Of a DNA stretch of 64,000 bases, positions 31,747-39,726 are shown in pieces (within the stretch, counting starts at the first letter, position 1; the number at the start of each line of letters is the position of its first letter). The DNA lies in NCBI GenBank assembly GCA_033239005.1, contig BSQZ01000021.1, positions 8,947,516 to 9,011,515 of the forward strand, in the 5' to 3' direction. The notes beneath the pieces are model-generated. The model was not told the origin of the DNA and did not search any database. It worked only from the letters and a program-made list of their open reading frames with translations. Source of the stretch: Lamellibrachia satsuma (lineage: Eukaryota > Annelida > Polychaeta > Sabellida > Siboglinidae). The translations under genes and the position numbers were made by a program.

Positions 31747-33046
31747 ACAGTCGTACGAAGGGGTCAAGAGCGAGCTGGATCTCTTTACCGTACCCCCCAC
31801 TCAGACCAGCATCATCGACAGTCACGTAGTGGAACATCAACCCATGTCCTCTCTGGATTCGGGTGGACCGATAGAATTCCTCATACCTGGATCGGGAGAT
31901 GATTACCTGGATCTCGCCAACACGATGCTGCACGTGCAGGCGAAGGTGACACGAGCCAACGGGGACGATATCGACTTGGCCGATCCCGTGGGACCGGTGA
32001 ATAACTGGATGCATGCACTGATCAGTCAAGCCGACGTCTCCCTGAACGGTACGCTCGTGACCCCTTCGACCAACACGTATGCGTATCGCGCCTACATAGA
32101 GACGCTGCTCAGCTACGGTCCCGATGCCAAGGACACGCAACTGACGAGTCAACTGTGGCACAAGGACACGGCCACTCGCATGGACGCCTGCGAGATAGCC
32201 GACGGACCCGCAGCTAACGAAGGGTTCGTGGCTCGACGAGAGAACATCCTGAGGAGCCGTGTTGTCGATATGATGGGCCGTCTCCACGTGGACCTCTTTC
32301 TGCAGGATAAATTCCTCATCAACGGCGTCGATGTCAAGATCCGACTGGTGCGTAGTAAACCTGCTTTTGCACTCATGGCTGGTGGACTCAACCCTGATTA
32401 CAAGATACAAATAGTCAATGCCACCTTGTTTGCAAAGAAAGTCACCCTGAATCCCAGCGTGCAGATAGCACACGTCAAGGCTTTGGAGAAGGGCACGGTC
32501 AAGTATCCAATGCGATCCGTCGAGTGCAAGGCGTACTCCATTCCTGCCGGCACTCGCTCGCACACGTACGAGAACCTGTTCCTCGGTACCCTGCCGAAAC
32601 GTCTGGTGCTGTGCTGCATCGATAACGATGCCTACAACGGAGCGTACGACAAGAATCCGTTTCACGCCAAGAACAACGCCGTCAACTTCCTCGCGGTGTA
32701 CGTCGATGGACGACAGATACCCTCCAAACCTATCCAGCCGAATTTCGAAGACGACCTCTTTGTCAGGAGCTACATGAGTCTGTTCTCGTCGACCGGTAAG
32801 TTGTGGCAGGACGAAGGGAACGGACTAACTCGCAGCGACTACCGACACGGCTACACCTTCTTCGGTTTCGATCTGACCCCCGATCAGTGCGACGGTCCCT
32901 GCTTCCATCTGGTACAAAAGGGCAACCTGCGCATAGAAGTTAATTTCCGCAACGCACTGCTGAACACCGTGAACGTCGTTGTCTACGCCGAGCTCGAGTC
33001 CGTGCTGGAAATCGACAAGAATCGCAGCATCATCTACGACTACTAA
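31730..33046 (+). CDS. Major capsid protein (double jelly-roll)
   Basis: 438 residues, intact. It begins MAFVHKQSYEGVKSELDLFT, with GPIEFLIPGSGDDYLDLANT, PVGPVNNWMHALISQADVSL, YAYRAYIETLLSYGPDAK and a C-terminal VNVVVYAELESVLEIDKNR. This is the well-known animal family often annotated in genomes as F54H12.2-like, regarded as the hexon-like capsid protein of Polintons/adintoviruses. It would form the trimeric capsomers of an icosahedral particle. Followed by the protease after TAAA. The B copy is about 90% identical but broken, and remnant D keeps only its last codons. Confidence 0.9.
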   Translation: MAFVHKQSYEGVKSELDLFTVPPTQTSIIDSHVVEHQPMSSLDSGGPIEFLIPGSGDDYLDLANTMLHVQAKVTRANGDDIDLADPVGPVNNWMHALISQADVSLNGTLVTPSTNTYAYRAYIETLLSYGPDAKDTQLTSQLWHKDTATRMDACEIADGPAANEGFVARRENILRSRVVDMMGRLHVDLFLQDKFLINGVDVKIRLVRSKPAFALMAGGLNPDYKIQIVNATLFAKKVTLNPSVQIAHVKALEKGTVKYPMRSVECKAYSIPAGTRSHTYENLFLGTLPKRLVLCCIDNDAYNGAYDKNPFHAKNNAVNFLAVYVDGRQIPSKPIQPNFEDDLFVRSYMSLFSSTGKLWQDEGNGLTRSDYRHGYTFFGFDLTPDQCDGPCFHLVQKGNLRIEVNFRNALLNTVNVVVYAELESVLEIDKNRSIIYDY

Positions 33047-33047
33047 A

Positions 33048-33536
33048 ATGGACACCCTGCAGATCGCTAGATTACTGGCGGTGGACCCACGCACCAGAAC
33101 GATATTTCGCGGCGTCGTACCCAGAGACGGACTACCCACTACGATAGACGGCACTCTGCCCGCAGCCTTCGTGTGCAACACCGACGACAGCGACGAACCA
33201 GGCGAACATTGGATAGCGCTGTACCTGGACGCCAACGGACGCGGCGAATACTTCTGCTCGTACGGTCTGCCGCCTCGTCACGTGGCGTTCCGCACCTTCC
33301 TGAACAAACACTGTTCCGAATGGACTCATAATACCCAGAGGCTTCAGAGTCCTCTGTCTAATGTTTGCGGACAATATTGTGTTGCTTATGTAATGTTTCG
33401 TTGTAAAGGTTCTTCTATGAAGACTTTCGTAAACATGTTCCATACTAATCTGGTCAATAACGATTGTCAAGTGTTCGATTGGATGAGACTATTGAAAAAG
33501 GGTATACCCTACTATCGTGTATCTTACATAGACTGA
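33048..33536 (+). CDS. Capsid maturation protease (adenain/Ulp1-like)
   Basis: 162 residues from the ATG one base after the capsid stop. Cys protease layout: GEHWIALYL with His54, EYFCSYGLPP at residues 67-76, and CGQYC with Gln109 and Cys111. Relatives of this family, as I recall them, have FDSYG where this one has FCSYG, so the acidic triad residue appears replaced by Cys70; B shows the same change. Composition becomes AT-rich from codon about 105 onward, and a second copy of the C-terminal coding segment follows the stop. Both point to past recombination in the 3' half. Confidence 0.85.
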   Translation: MDTLQIARLLAVDPRTRTIFRGVVPRDGLPTTIDGTLPAAFVCNTDDSDEPGEHWIALYLDANGRGEYFCSYGLPPRHVAFRTFLNKHCSEWTHNTQRLQSPLSNVCGQYCVAYVMFRCKGSSMKTFVNMFHTNLVNNDCQVFDWMRLLKKGIPYYRVSYID

Positions 33537-33554
33537 TGATACAAACAACCTATT

Positions 33555-33651
33555 CGGCACCTATTCAGTAGCTAATGATTGCCGCGTATTTGATTGGCTT
33601 AAAACAGCTGTGGTGCGATATGGTGGTGGTAGACTGTATTATCGCTCATAG
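33555..33651 (+). pseudogene. Duplicated protease C-terminal segment
   Basis: It reads NDCRVFDWLK and LYYRS before a stop, matching the end of the protease in Polinton B more closely than A's own protease end (NDCQVFDWMR). It is untranslated as placed, 19 bases after the protease stop. Confidence 0.65.
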
Positions 33652-33675
33652 CAGCAGTACACCACATCATCGTTC

Positions 33676-33828
33676 GAGCCTCTGGCGAGGTGGTGCACCA
33701 CCCGTAAGCTCGCGACCTCTGGCGTGATGGTAAACATCCGCAAGTCGTCATCATCCTCGAGCCTCTGGTGAGGTGGAAACACCCCTAAGCTCACGACCTC
33801 TGGCGCGATGGTCAGCATACGCAAGTCG
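33676..33828 (+). promoter_or_regulatory. Four 3'-UTR hairpins of the CTCTG/AA family (A late genes)
   Basis: Hairpins at 33676-33711, 33713-33747, 33759-33792 and 33794-33828, arranged as two tandem pairs. Shared plan: outer 4-bp stem (GAGC/GCTC or CGAC/GTCG), internal loop CTCTG opposite AA, 3-bp stem (GCG/CGC, CGT or a variant), one bulged base, apical stem (GGTGG/CCACC, GATG/CATC, GGTG/CACC), small loop (TGCA, GTAAA, GAAA, GTCAG). Stems vary but keep pairing; the loops are conserved. Confidence 0.7.
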
Positions 33829-33904
33829 ATTCATATATTCATCGTAGTTGTAGTGATATTACACGCTACCCTTGATGTATCGCCATGCTGCTTGTATTAT
33901 ATTC

Positions 33905-33910
33905 AATAAA
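33905..33910 (+). terminator. Poly(A) signal of the late transcripts (A)
   Basis: AATAAA in ATTCAATAAAATACGTGTGC, about 75 bases after the last hairpin. Polinton B has the same CAATAAAATACG context (45215-45220, minus). Confidence 0.7.
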
Positions 33911-34100
33911 ATACGTGTGCACTCGTGCCACCGTGTTGCGTTGATTTCTCGTCTCCATTAGTCCCCTTTGATAGTTGATATAATTAACGACCATATTATT
34001 AATTACCCTTTGATTACTAATTACCCTATTCTGCGAATCGTCAGGGCAGTTGACGAGAACAAGGTTATAAAAACAATAGGTTATCTCCAGTCGCTAGGGG
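33911..34100. other. Right subterminal region of Polinton A
   Basis: No gene. It contains TTGCGTTGATTTCTCGTCTCC and TAATTACCCTTTGAT repeats, partly shared with the B subterminal region at 45130-45190. Confidence 0.5.
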
Positions 34101-34310
34101 GGTCACTACCTGGTCAGTACAGGTCATAGGTCACCACACACAAGATCAACAGGTCGAGGTTATGACCGTTATATCCAGTCGCTAGGGGGCGCTCGTGGTG
34201 GATGTAGCAGCAGCCGCTAGGGGGCGCTGGGGGAGTCACGTGACCGGAAGTCACTTTGCTCTTTTTACTGGGCTGCTCTTTTGATCCCCCATTCCGCCCT
34301 ATATACTACT
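34101..34310 (-). repeat. Right terminal inverted repeat of Polinton A
   Basis: Reverse complement of 18533-18738 with about 97% identity apart from an 8-base indel. Contains CGCTAGGGGGCGCT at 34180-34193 and 34215-34228 and ends in ATATACTACT. Confidence 0.97.
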
Positions 34311-34316
34311 CAGCAT
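34311..34316. repeat. Target-site duplication of Polinton A, right
   Basis: CAGCAT immediately after the terminal CT, identical to 18527-18532. The sequence then continues TATGGTCAGTGCGTCG, as at the unfilled site. Confidence 0.95.
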
Positions 34317-34967
34317 TATGGTCAGTGCGTCGACTATGACGTTATACACCACCAGTAGATCGGCGAACACAGCAACGGCAGACATGACAACAGCAATGAC
34401 GATAGGCGCATAAAGAAATGACTCGTCTTAAGTAACAAGCGTTAAACAATGCAGACAGCTGAGGTACAGCTGACGTGCAGTCGACGTAGGCCATTAGAAC
34501 AAAAAACAAAGTCAGAAACTCGACGTAAGACTGACGTATTTAACGTAGGCTTCTAGAGTAATAACGAATTCTACGAAAAACACATTAACCCAAGTCAGCG
34601 GCTATAAAAAGCGACCCCAAATTCATCACAACGAAAGACAGATGCAAATAAATATGTCAGCTAACCGACGCCGATTTTCCTAGAAACTCGACGTAAGACT
34701 GACGTAGTCAACGTAGGCTTCTAGAGTAATAACGAATTCCACGATAAACACATTAACACAAGTCAACGGATATAAAAAGCGACCCTAAACGTATCACAAC
34801 GAAAGACAGATGCAATAAACCTGTCAATTAACCGACGCCGATTTTCCCTGAGAGTCGACGTACAACTGATGTAGGCTTCTAGAGTAACCCGAGCCAGCGA
34901 TTATATAAAGCAACCCGCCATTTCAACGGTCATAACTATTCACGACTATGTCAACTACACCGTTGAA
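34317..34967 (+). promoter_or_regulatory. Polinton C left region: triplicated promoter-like unit
   Basis: Three tandem units contain CGACGTAAGACTGACG-like and GTAGGCTTCTAGAGTAA blocks and end in a TATA box: TATAAAAAGCGACCCC at about 34604, TATAAAAAGCGACCCT at about 34772, TATATAAAGCAACCCG at about 34902. Each is followed about 20-30 bases later by an initiator-like TTCATCACAACG or TTTCAACGGTCATA. The last unit lacks a gene because the tandem duplicate begins directly after it. Confidence 0.55.
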
Positions 34968-35174
34968 AAACAATGACATTATAATATATAGGAAAGTATT
35001 GTAGTTAAATAGCGGTATAACATTTTAAAATAGTGACATGATATTGTTCATCGTTCGTCAGGCTATGACGTCAGTTGAATTGCAGGCATGGTCGGCAAGG
35101 CGCGTCTAACCGCGGCAGTGACCGGCCTGGTCTATCTAGCAACTTGCTCGGTTGGGGCGCTTTCTTTTCATGCA

Positions 35175-35393
35175 CTATTGGACGAACGTGAGCACGTTCC
35201 ACATCACCGTGCTCCACAGCCGTCTACGATCAAGGAAGGCGGCATATTGGTCAACTTCCGAATTCCAGTCTTCCGTCGGCACGGGGGTGTCGTAGCCATC
35301 ATCATAGTCCACACATGGTGTGTTGTAAAGAAGGTCTTCCATTTCAGCAGACCATTGTTGACAATGGAAGCTGAAAACCAGAGTGAGAGACAT
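35175..35393 (-). CDS. W-VM family protein, Polinton C copy 2
   Basis: 72 codons, differing from the copy at 17666-17884 by a few substitutions (WSAEMEDL for WSAVMEDL, FLDRRRLW for FLDHRRLW). Same uncertain start as copy 1. Function unknown. Confidence 0.45.
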   Translation of the reverse strand: MSLTLVFSFHCQQWSAEMEDLLYNTPCVDYDDGYDTPVPTEDWNSEVDQYAAFLDRRRLWSTVMWNVLTFVQ

Positions 35394-36037
35394 ATAAAAA
35401 TCGAGCCTTTCTTAACGGTACAGCATGCTATAGAATATTTGAAACGAGAGAGCAACGAGAGACGTACTTTGAACCAGACCAGCAGTCGGCTGACTGGTGT
35501 TTTTTTTCGCTAGCAGTCGCCTACTCGGCCCGCATATCGATTGCGGTTCTTAATCGGCGGTCACCCGACGACCTCAGGGCGGTAAAGCCCGGCGCACATG
35601 GGCGGTTCGGCAGCGCGGCGACAGCTCACGAGGCCAACAGCTGAGCTATATTTCCTATCACCGTTGCCTGCACACGAGTGAATGTAGCTGACCTGCATGC
35701 GCGACCGTCACTACCGATTGCACCCACAATACTTTGCGCAACTTCCCTCCTGAAAATAACATTTCATTAACACTACCTTAAATCTAAGTAACAAAAATAT
35801 AATAACTGAATCACGAATATTGATACTAATAATAGATAATTAACGCACGGCGTACAGATTTAGTCAAATACCTTTTTAATAGTTCATAAAATTTATATAC
35901 ATTATGAACTGTGTGACATGAAAGTTGAAAAGGATATGTTTGTAACGGATATAACATATCCTGAAAATACAATTGAAAATATCATGAACAAGAATCAATT
36001 GTACAATCATAATGAAAAACACATATACTCAACGATG

Positions 36038-36043
36038 CAGCAT
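36038..36043. other. Unfilled target site of Polinton A (paralogous)
   Basis: Continuous sequence AACGATGCAGCATTATGG, with the left flank of A's insertion on one side and its right flank on the other, and CAGCAT present once. Confidence 0.9.
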
Positions 36044-36171
36044 TATGGTCAGTGCGTCGCCTATGACGTTATACACCACCAGTATATCGGTAAACACAGC
36101 AACGGCAGACATCATGACAGCAGCAATGACGATAGGCGCATAAAGAAATGACTCGTCTTAAATAACAAGCG

Positions 36172-36540
36172 TTAAACAATGCAGACAGCTGAGGTACAGC
36201 TGACGTGCAGTCGACGTAGGCCATTAGAGCAAAAAAAAAAGAAACTCGACGTAAGACATGTCAGCTAACCGACGCCGATTTTCCTAGAAACTCGACGTAA
36301 GACTGACGTAGTCAACGTAGGCTTCTAGAGTAATAACGAATTCCACGAAAAACACATTAACACAAGTCACCGGCTATAAAAAGTGACCCCAAATTCATCA
36401 CAACGAAAGACAGATGCAATTAACCGACGCCGATTTTCCCAGAGAGTCGACGTCCAACTGACGTAGGCTTCTAGAGTAACCCGAGCCAGCGATTGTATAA
36501 AGCAACCTGCCATTTCAACGGTCATATCTACTTACTCGCT
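36172..36540 (+). promoter_or_regulatory. Promoter region of the Polinton C accessory gene
   Basis: Two units of the repeated promoter: TATAAAAAGTGACCCC at about 36375 and TATAAAGCAACCTG at 36496. The latter is followed by TTTCAACGGTCATATC and, about 75 bases after the TATA, by the ATG of exon 1. Confidence 0.55.
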
Positions 36541-37019
36541 CGATTGACTGCTTCAGGTTCGACTCGACGCCATGGCCGCACAGCAGTTCGAGGACGAACA
36601 GCAGCAGATGATGAATCTGTCACGACTGCAGACGGAGGTAAGTGCTGGAACGTACAAATTTACAAGACCGTTAACTATAGTCACTTGTGCCACGCAAAAT
36701 AAATACGTACTTTATTCATCATAACAAGGGCTACTATTGTCCAGTTCACCAATGGCAAAGAGGTCCTGTGTACAGGTTCGCCCTGCGTGTCCTCCTACGG
36801 TATTGGATAGGAACAGAAACCTGGCTCACTTTATTCGATGAAATGGCAAAAAAAGCACTGGTTTTCACCTCTGCCAGCTACGTCGCTATGACGTCAGACG
36901 CAGACCGATCGGCCTCGCTGTCGGTGCTGAGATGGGCACGTGTCATGGCGACCATTAAAACACGCATAAAGAACGACTATGTCAACTACACCGTGTCAGA
37001 GCTGGAAGTGCTAGCCGAA

Positions 37020-37054
37020 GCATTCTCTTTGTAGGAGGAAGACAAAGAGAATGC
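37020..37054 (+). promoter_or_regulatory. Perfect 13-bp palindrome around an in-frame TAG (C)
   Basis: Identical to the A copy across both arms and loop, although flanking sequence differs at roughly one base in five. TAG at 37032-37034. Confidence 0.6.
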
Positions 37055-37582
37055 TGCCTTCGACACCAGCACTGACAACAGCACAGGCCCCGATGAAATA
37101 ACTATGAACGAAAAGGTGCAGGAGTGGTTAGATGCGTATGAAGACCTACTCTATTGCCATCCTCGCCATCCATCACTTCCTCTACCGAACCGACTCTGTT
37201 TATAGCAGACGAGCATACTGCTGTAAGTAACGATGCAGATAATGTCATAAGCATAAGCAGCAGCAGTAGTAGTAGTAACAGTAGCGGCGATGATAAACAG
37301 ATGACGGTAATGAACATAGATAGAATTTGGAATCGTGCGGAAGCCATGATGAATCAAAATACTTTCGACGCGGCGGTAGACGCAGCGTGCGTTCGTTATT
37401 CATGTAAAGAGGTTGTTCGTATATTAGATCTATCGGAAGATGAGTATTGCGTACCGTCTTCCGGTCTTATCATGCACATGTTGCGTTGGGTTGTCATAGC
37501 GTTGGAGGAGAGGTTTGGGAAATGCAATGAAGCCTCGATATGGCAGACACGATCAGAGCGACCATAGCCAGTCGATATGCAG

Positions 37583-37642
37583 GTAAGAACGATGTTACTG
37601 ACAGTGATTAAACAAGTGTTTCTTTTGTTGTCCGGTCTATAG
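37583..37642 (+). other. 60-bp intron in accessory gene (C)
   Basis: GCAG|GTAAGAACG to TGTCCGGTCTATAG, same position and length as in A. Confidence 0.7.
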
Positions 37643-38636
37643 ATACATAACGGCCTGAAACAGCTGCGGGACGCGTATGACAACGACAACGACGACCTAT
37701 TCGACGAAATTCAAAAAGCGTACGGGAAAGACGACGAGAAGGTGGCAACGGCGTGCAAACGCATCATGCCGGCGTTAGCTGCGGCTGGTACTAAACAAAA
37801 AGCGCCGGACAGCCGCAGCAATGCTACCAATACCATCACCACCCCCGCCGCCGCAGTTACACACGCCGACGTCATCAATGGTGGCGCCACCACCGTCAAT
37901 GACACCACCACCACCGCAGTTACACACGCCGACGTCATCAATGGTGGCGCCACCACCGTCAATGACACCACCACCCTCACTACCGCAGTTACTCACGCCG
38001 ACGTCATCAATGCTGGCGCCACCTCCGTGCGAGTGCTGCTGTTATCAATACAGCCTGGCATCGTCCATGCCAATATTGATCACCGATCAATGTTATAGTA
38101 TGATACAGGAGGCTATGACCCACCACATAATCAATACATCTGCATATACACCACTGGCAGTCGCCGAAGCCACCCAGGCCATGTGTATTGAGGTGGCCGA
38201 GAGTATGCTGTCGGAGGACACATACATTTTTTATTCAAGAAGTGGCATGTTTTAATCCTTGGTTGCTTTGAACACGCAAGCGCACGCGAACACGCACGCA
38301 CACACACACACGGTGGGTCATATGCCTCTTGTAGATTTAGTTTGTAATTGTTATCATATTATTGTCATTAAACCTATATAGTATCCTTTGCATAGACTTA
38401 GTCATTGTTATTATATATTTTCTTTAATCTTATATATCATTATTGTCTTTAATCTTCTTATATTATATATCAATATTGTCTTTAATCTTATATATCATTA
38501 TTGTTTATTTGAGATGTATTGTATCAATACATTTATTTATTCTTTATCCTCTTATTTTGTCTAAGAAATATATATAGTGTACTTTGCATATGAAGAGACC
38601 GACCTCTATATATATATAATTCATTATTCACGCATG

Positions 38637-38716
38637 TGACCCTGTCGTGGTGTAAAAGCCCACAAGTCAGTTCTATCGTACTAGCTTCTGGCGCGACGAT
38701 AAATGATCGCAAGCTA
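38637..38716 (+). promoter_or_regulatory. Two 3'-UTR hairpins (C, first copy)
   Basis: 38637-38669 has stem TGAC/GTCA. 38682-38716 has stem TAGC/GCTA, TTCTG/AA internal loop and an inner stem CGAT/ATCG. The poly(A) signal AATAAA is near 38896. Confidence 0.6.
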
Positions 38717-38807
38717 CTGGTCACTGTCGCGGTATTAACAAACCCACAAACCACCGTCATATGTCATCATCTTATATATAGAAGTCTATCCTTTCATAGC
38801 AGTACAG

Positions 38808-38812
<5 letters not shown>

Positions 38813-38870
<58 letters not shown>
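38813..38870. repeat. (TA)n microsatellite
   Basis: Between the hairpins and poly(A) signal, as in Polinton A. Confidence 0.95.
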
Positions 38871-38872
<2 letters not shown>

Positions 38873-39180
38873 CATACACAACATATGTATTTTATTTAAT
38901 AAAAGTGTCAAAAAAGAAATGGAACGTGTTGTCATTGTCATATTCCTACGAGTGACACCCCTCCAAAGTTTAAAGGGAACCCATAGTCAATAATATTGGA
39001 CATAGTGGACAATAGTAGGCATTGTCACAGGAACACGCCGTATCATTCATCACCCCACACGCGATGTATTGTATCAATACATTTATTTATTCTTTATCCT
39101 GTTATTTTGTTTATGAAATATATAGTGTACTTTGCATATGAAGAGACCGACCTCTATATATAATTCATTATTCACGCATG

Positions 39181-39261
39181 TGACCTCTGTCGTGGTGTAA
39201 AAGCCCACAAGTCAATTCTATCACACTAGCCTCTGGCGCGACGGTAAATGACCGCAAGCTA
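39181..39261 (+). promoter_or_regulatory. Two 3'-UTR hairpins (C, second copy)
   Basis: 39181-39214 has stem TGAC/GTCA with CTCTG. 39227-39261 has stem TAGC/GCTA, CTCTG/AA and inner stem CGGT/ACCG, a paired change relative to CGAT/ATCG in the first copy. Confidence 0.6.
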
Positions 39262-39545
39262 CTGTGTCAGTGTAGTGGTATTAACAAATACACAAACCAC
39301 CGTCATATGTTATCATCTTATATATAGTCTATCCTTTCATAGCAGTACAGCATATATATTTCATACACAACATATGTATTTTATTTAATAAGTGTCAAAA
39401 AAGAAATGGAACGTGTTGTCATTGTCATATTCCTACGAGTGACACCCCTCCAAAGTTTAAAGGGAACCCATAACCAATAATATCGGACATAGTGGACAAT
39501 AGTAGCCATTGTCACAGGAACACACCTTATCATTCATCACCCCAC

Positions 39546-39572
39546 ACGCACGCACGTACGCACGCACGTACG

Positions 39573-39630
<58 letters not shown>
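39546..39630. repeat. (CGCA)n/(CA)n microsatellite
   Basis: ACGCACGTACGCACGC-type repeats passing into about 28 CA dinucleotides, just upstream of the PolB promoter of C. Confidence 0.9.
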
Positions 39631-39632
<2 letters not shown>

Positions 39633-39672
39633 AATCACTTCTTAGTATACACCATCACCACCTCACACGCGC

Positions 39673-39710
39673 TATATAGATGTATTGAGGGTCCGTGACC
39701 TCTCAGTTGT
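39673..39710 (+). promoter_or_regulatory. PolB promoter of Polinton C
   Basis: CTATATAGATG at 39672 and TCTCAGTTGTAG at 39701, the same pair and spacing as in A. Confidence 0.7.
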
Positions 39711-39726
39711 AGACGTAGTCATCGCC

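Larger units (their letters stand above)
18533..34310 (+). mobile_element. Polinton A, Maverick/adintovirus-like element with both ends
   Basis: The 15,778-bp element is bounded by TIRs (AG...CT) and a 6-bp target duplication, the hallmarks of Polinton integration. Gene order on the plus strand: accessory gene, PolB, ATPase, basic protein, coiled protein, two tiny membrane proteins, integrase, membrane protein, minor capsid, two core-like proteins, major capsid, protease. One minus-strand gene sits at the left end. The left 3.7 kb is AT-rich and accessory; the remainder has about balanced composition. PolB, integrase and coiled protein carry disabling mutations while the capsid block is open. 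Confidence 0.95.
34968..36540. repeat. Second copy of the Polinton C tandem duplication
   Basis: 34968-36043 repeats 17456-18532, and 36044-36540 repeats 34317-34967 with deletions. It keeps the undisturbed target site of Polinton A at 36038-36043. Confidence 0.9.
36572..38255 (+). pseudogene. Polinton C spliced accessory gene
   Basis: Exon 1 is 36572-36637: 22 codons MAAQQF...MNLSRLQTE, donor GTAAGT, phase 0. A middle exon from about 36811 reads GTETWLTLFDEMAKKALVFT, IKTRIKNDYVNYTVSELEVL, then TAG within the palindrome, EEDKENA, MNEKVQEWLDAYED. After a frame change come MNIDRIWNRAEAMMNQ, RYSCKEVVRILDLSEDEY and a GTAAGAAC donor at 37583. The 3' exon (37643) opens IHNGLKQLRDAYDNDNDDLF in phase 0. 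It runs into a Pro/Thr region made of a 57-60 bp repeat (PQLHTPTSSMVAPPP, three copies) that is open in two frames, ending with a CECCCYQYS block and YTPLAVAEATQAMCIEV. Two or more frame changes. Function unknown; it may be an early regulatory gene. Confidence 0.5.
38511..39500. repeat. Tandem duplication of the accessory-gene 3' UTR (C)
   Basis: About 38511-39000 and 39063-39500 are direct copies (ATGTATTGTATCAATACATT ... CCAAAGTTTAAAGGGAACCC). Each has two hairpins. The second copy has lost most of the TA array and carries AATAAG instead of AATAAA. Confidence 0.85.

Noticed and set aside
33676..33828. Hammerhead or twister ribozyme identity for the 3'-UTR hairpins
   Set aside because: The CTGATGA/GAAA core of hammerheads is absent and I could not fit the twister core; the fold is described without assigning a known class.
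39546..39640. CRISPR or regulatory array at the CGCA/CA repeats
   Set aside because: Simple microsatellite without spacers in a eukaryotic context.
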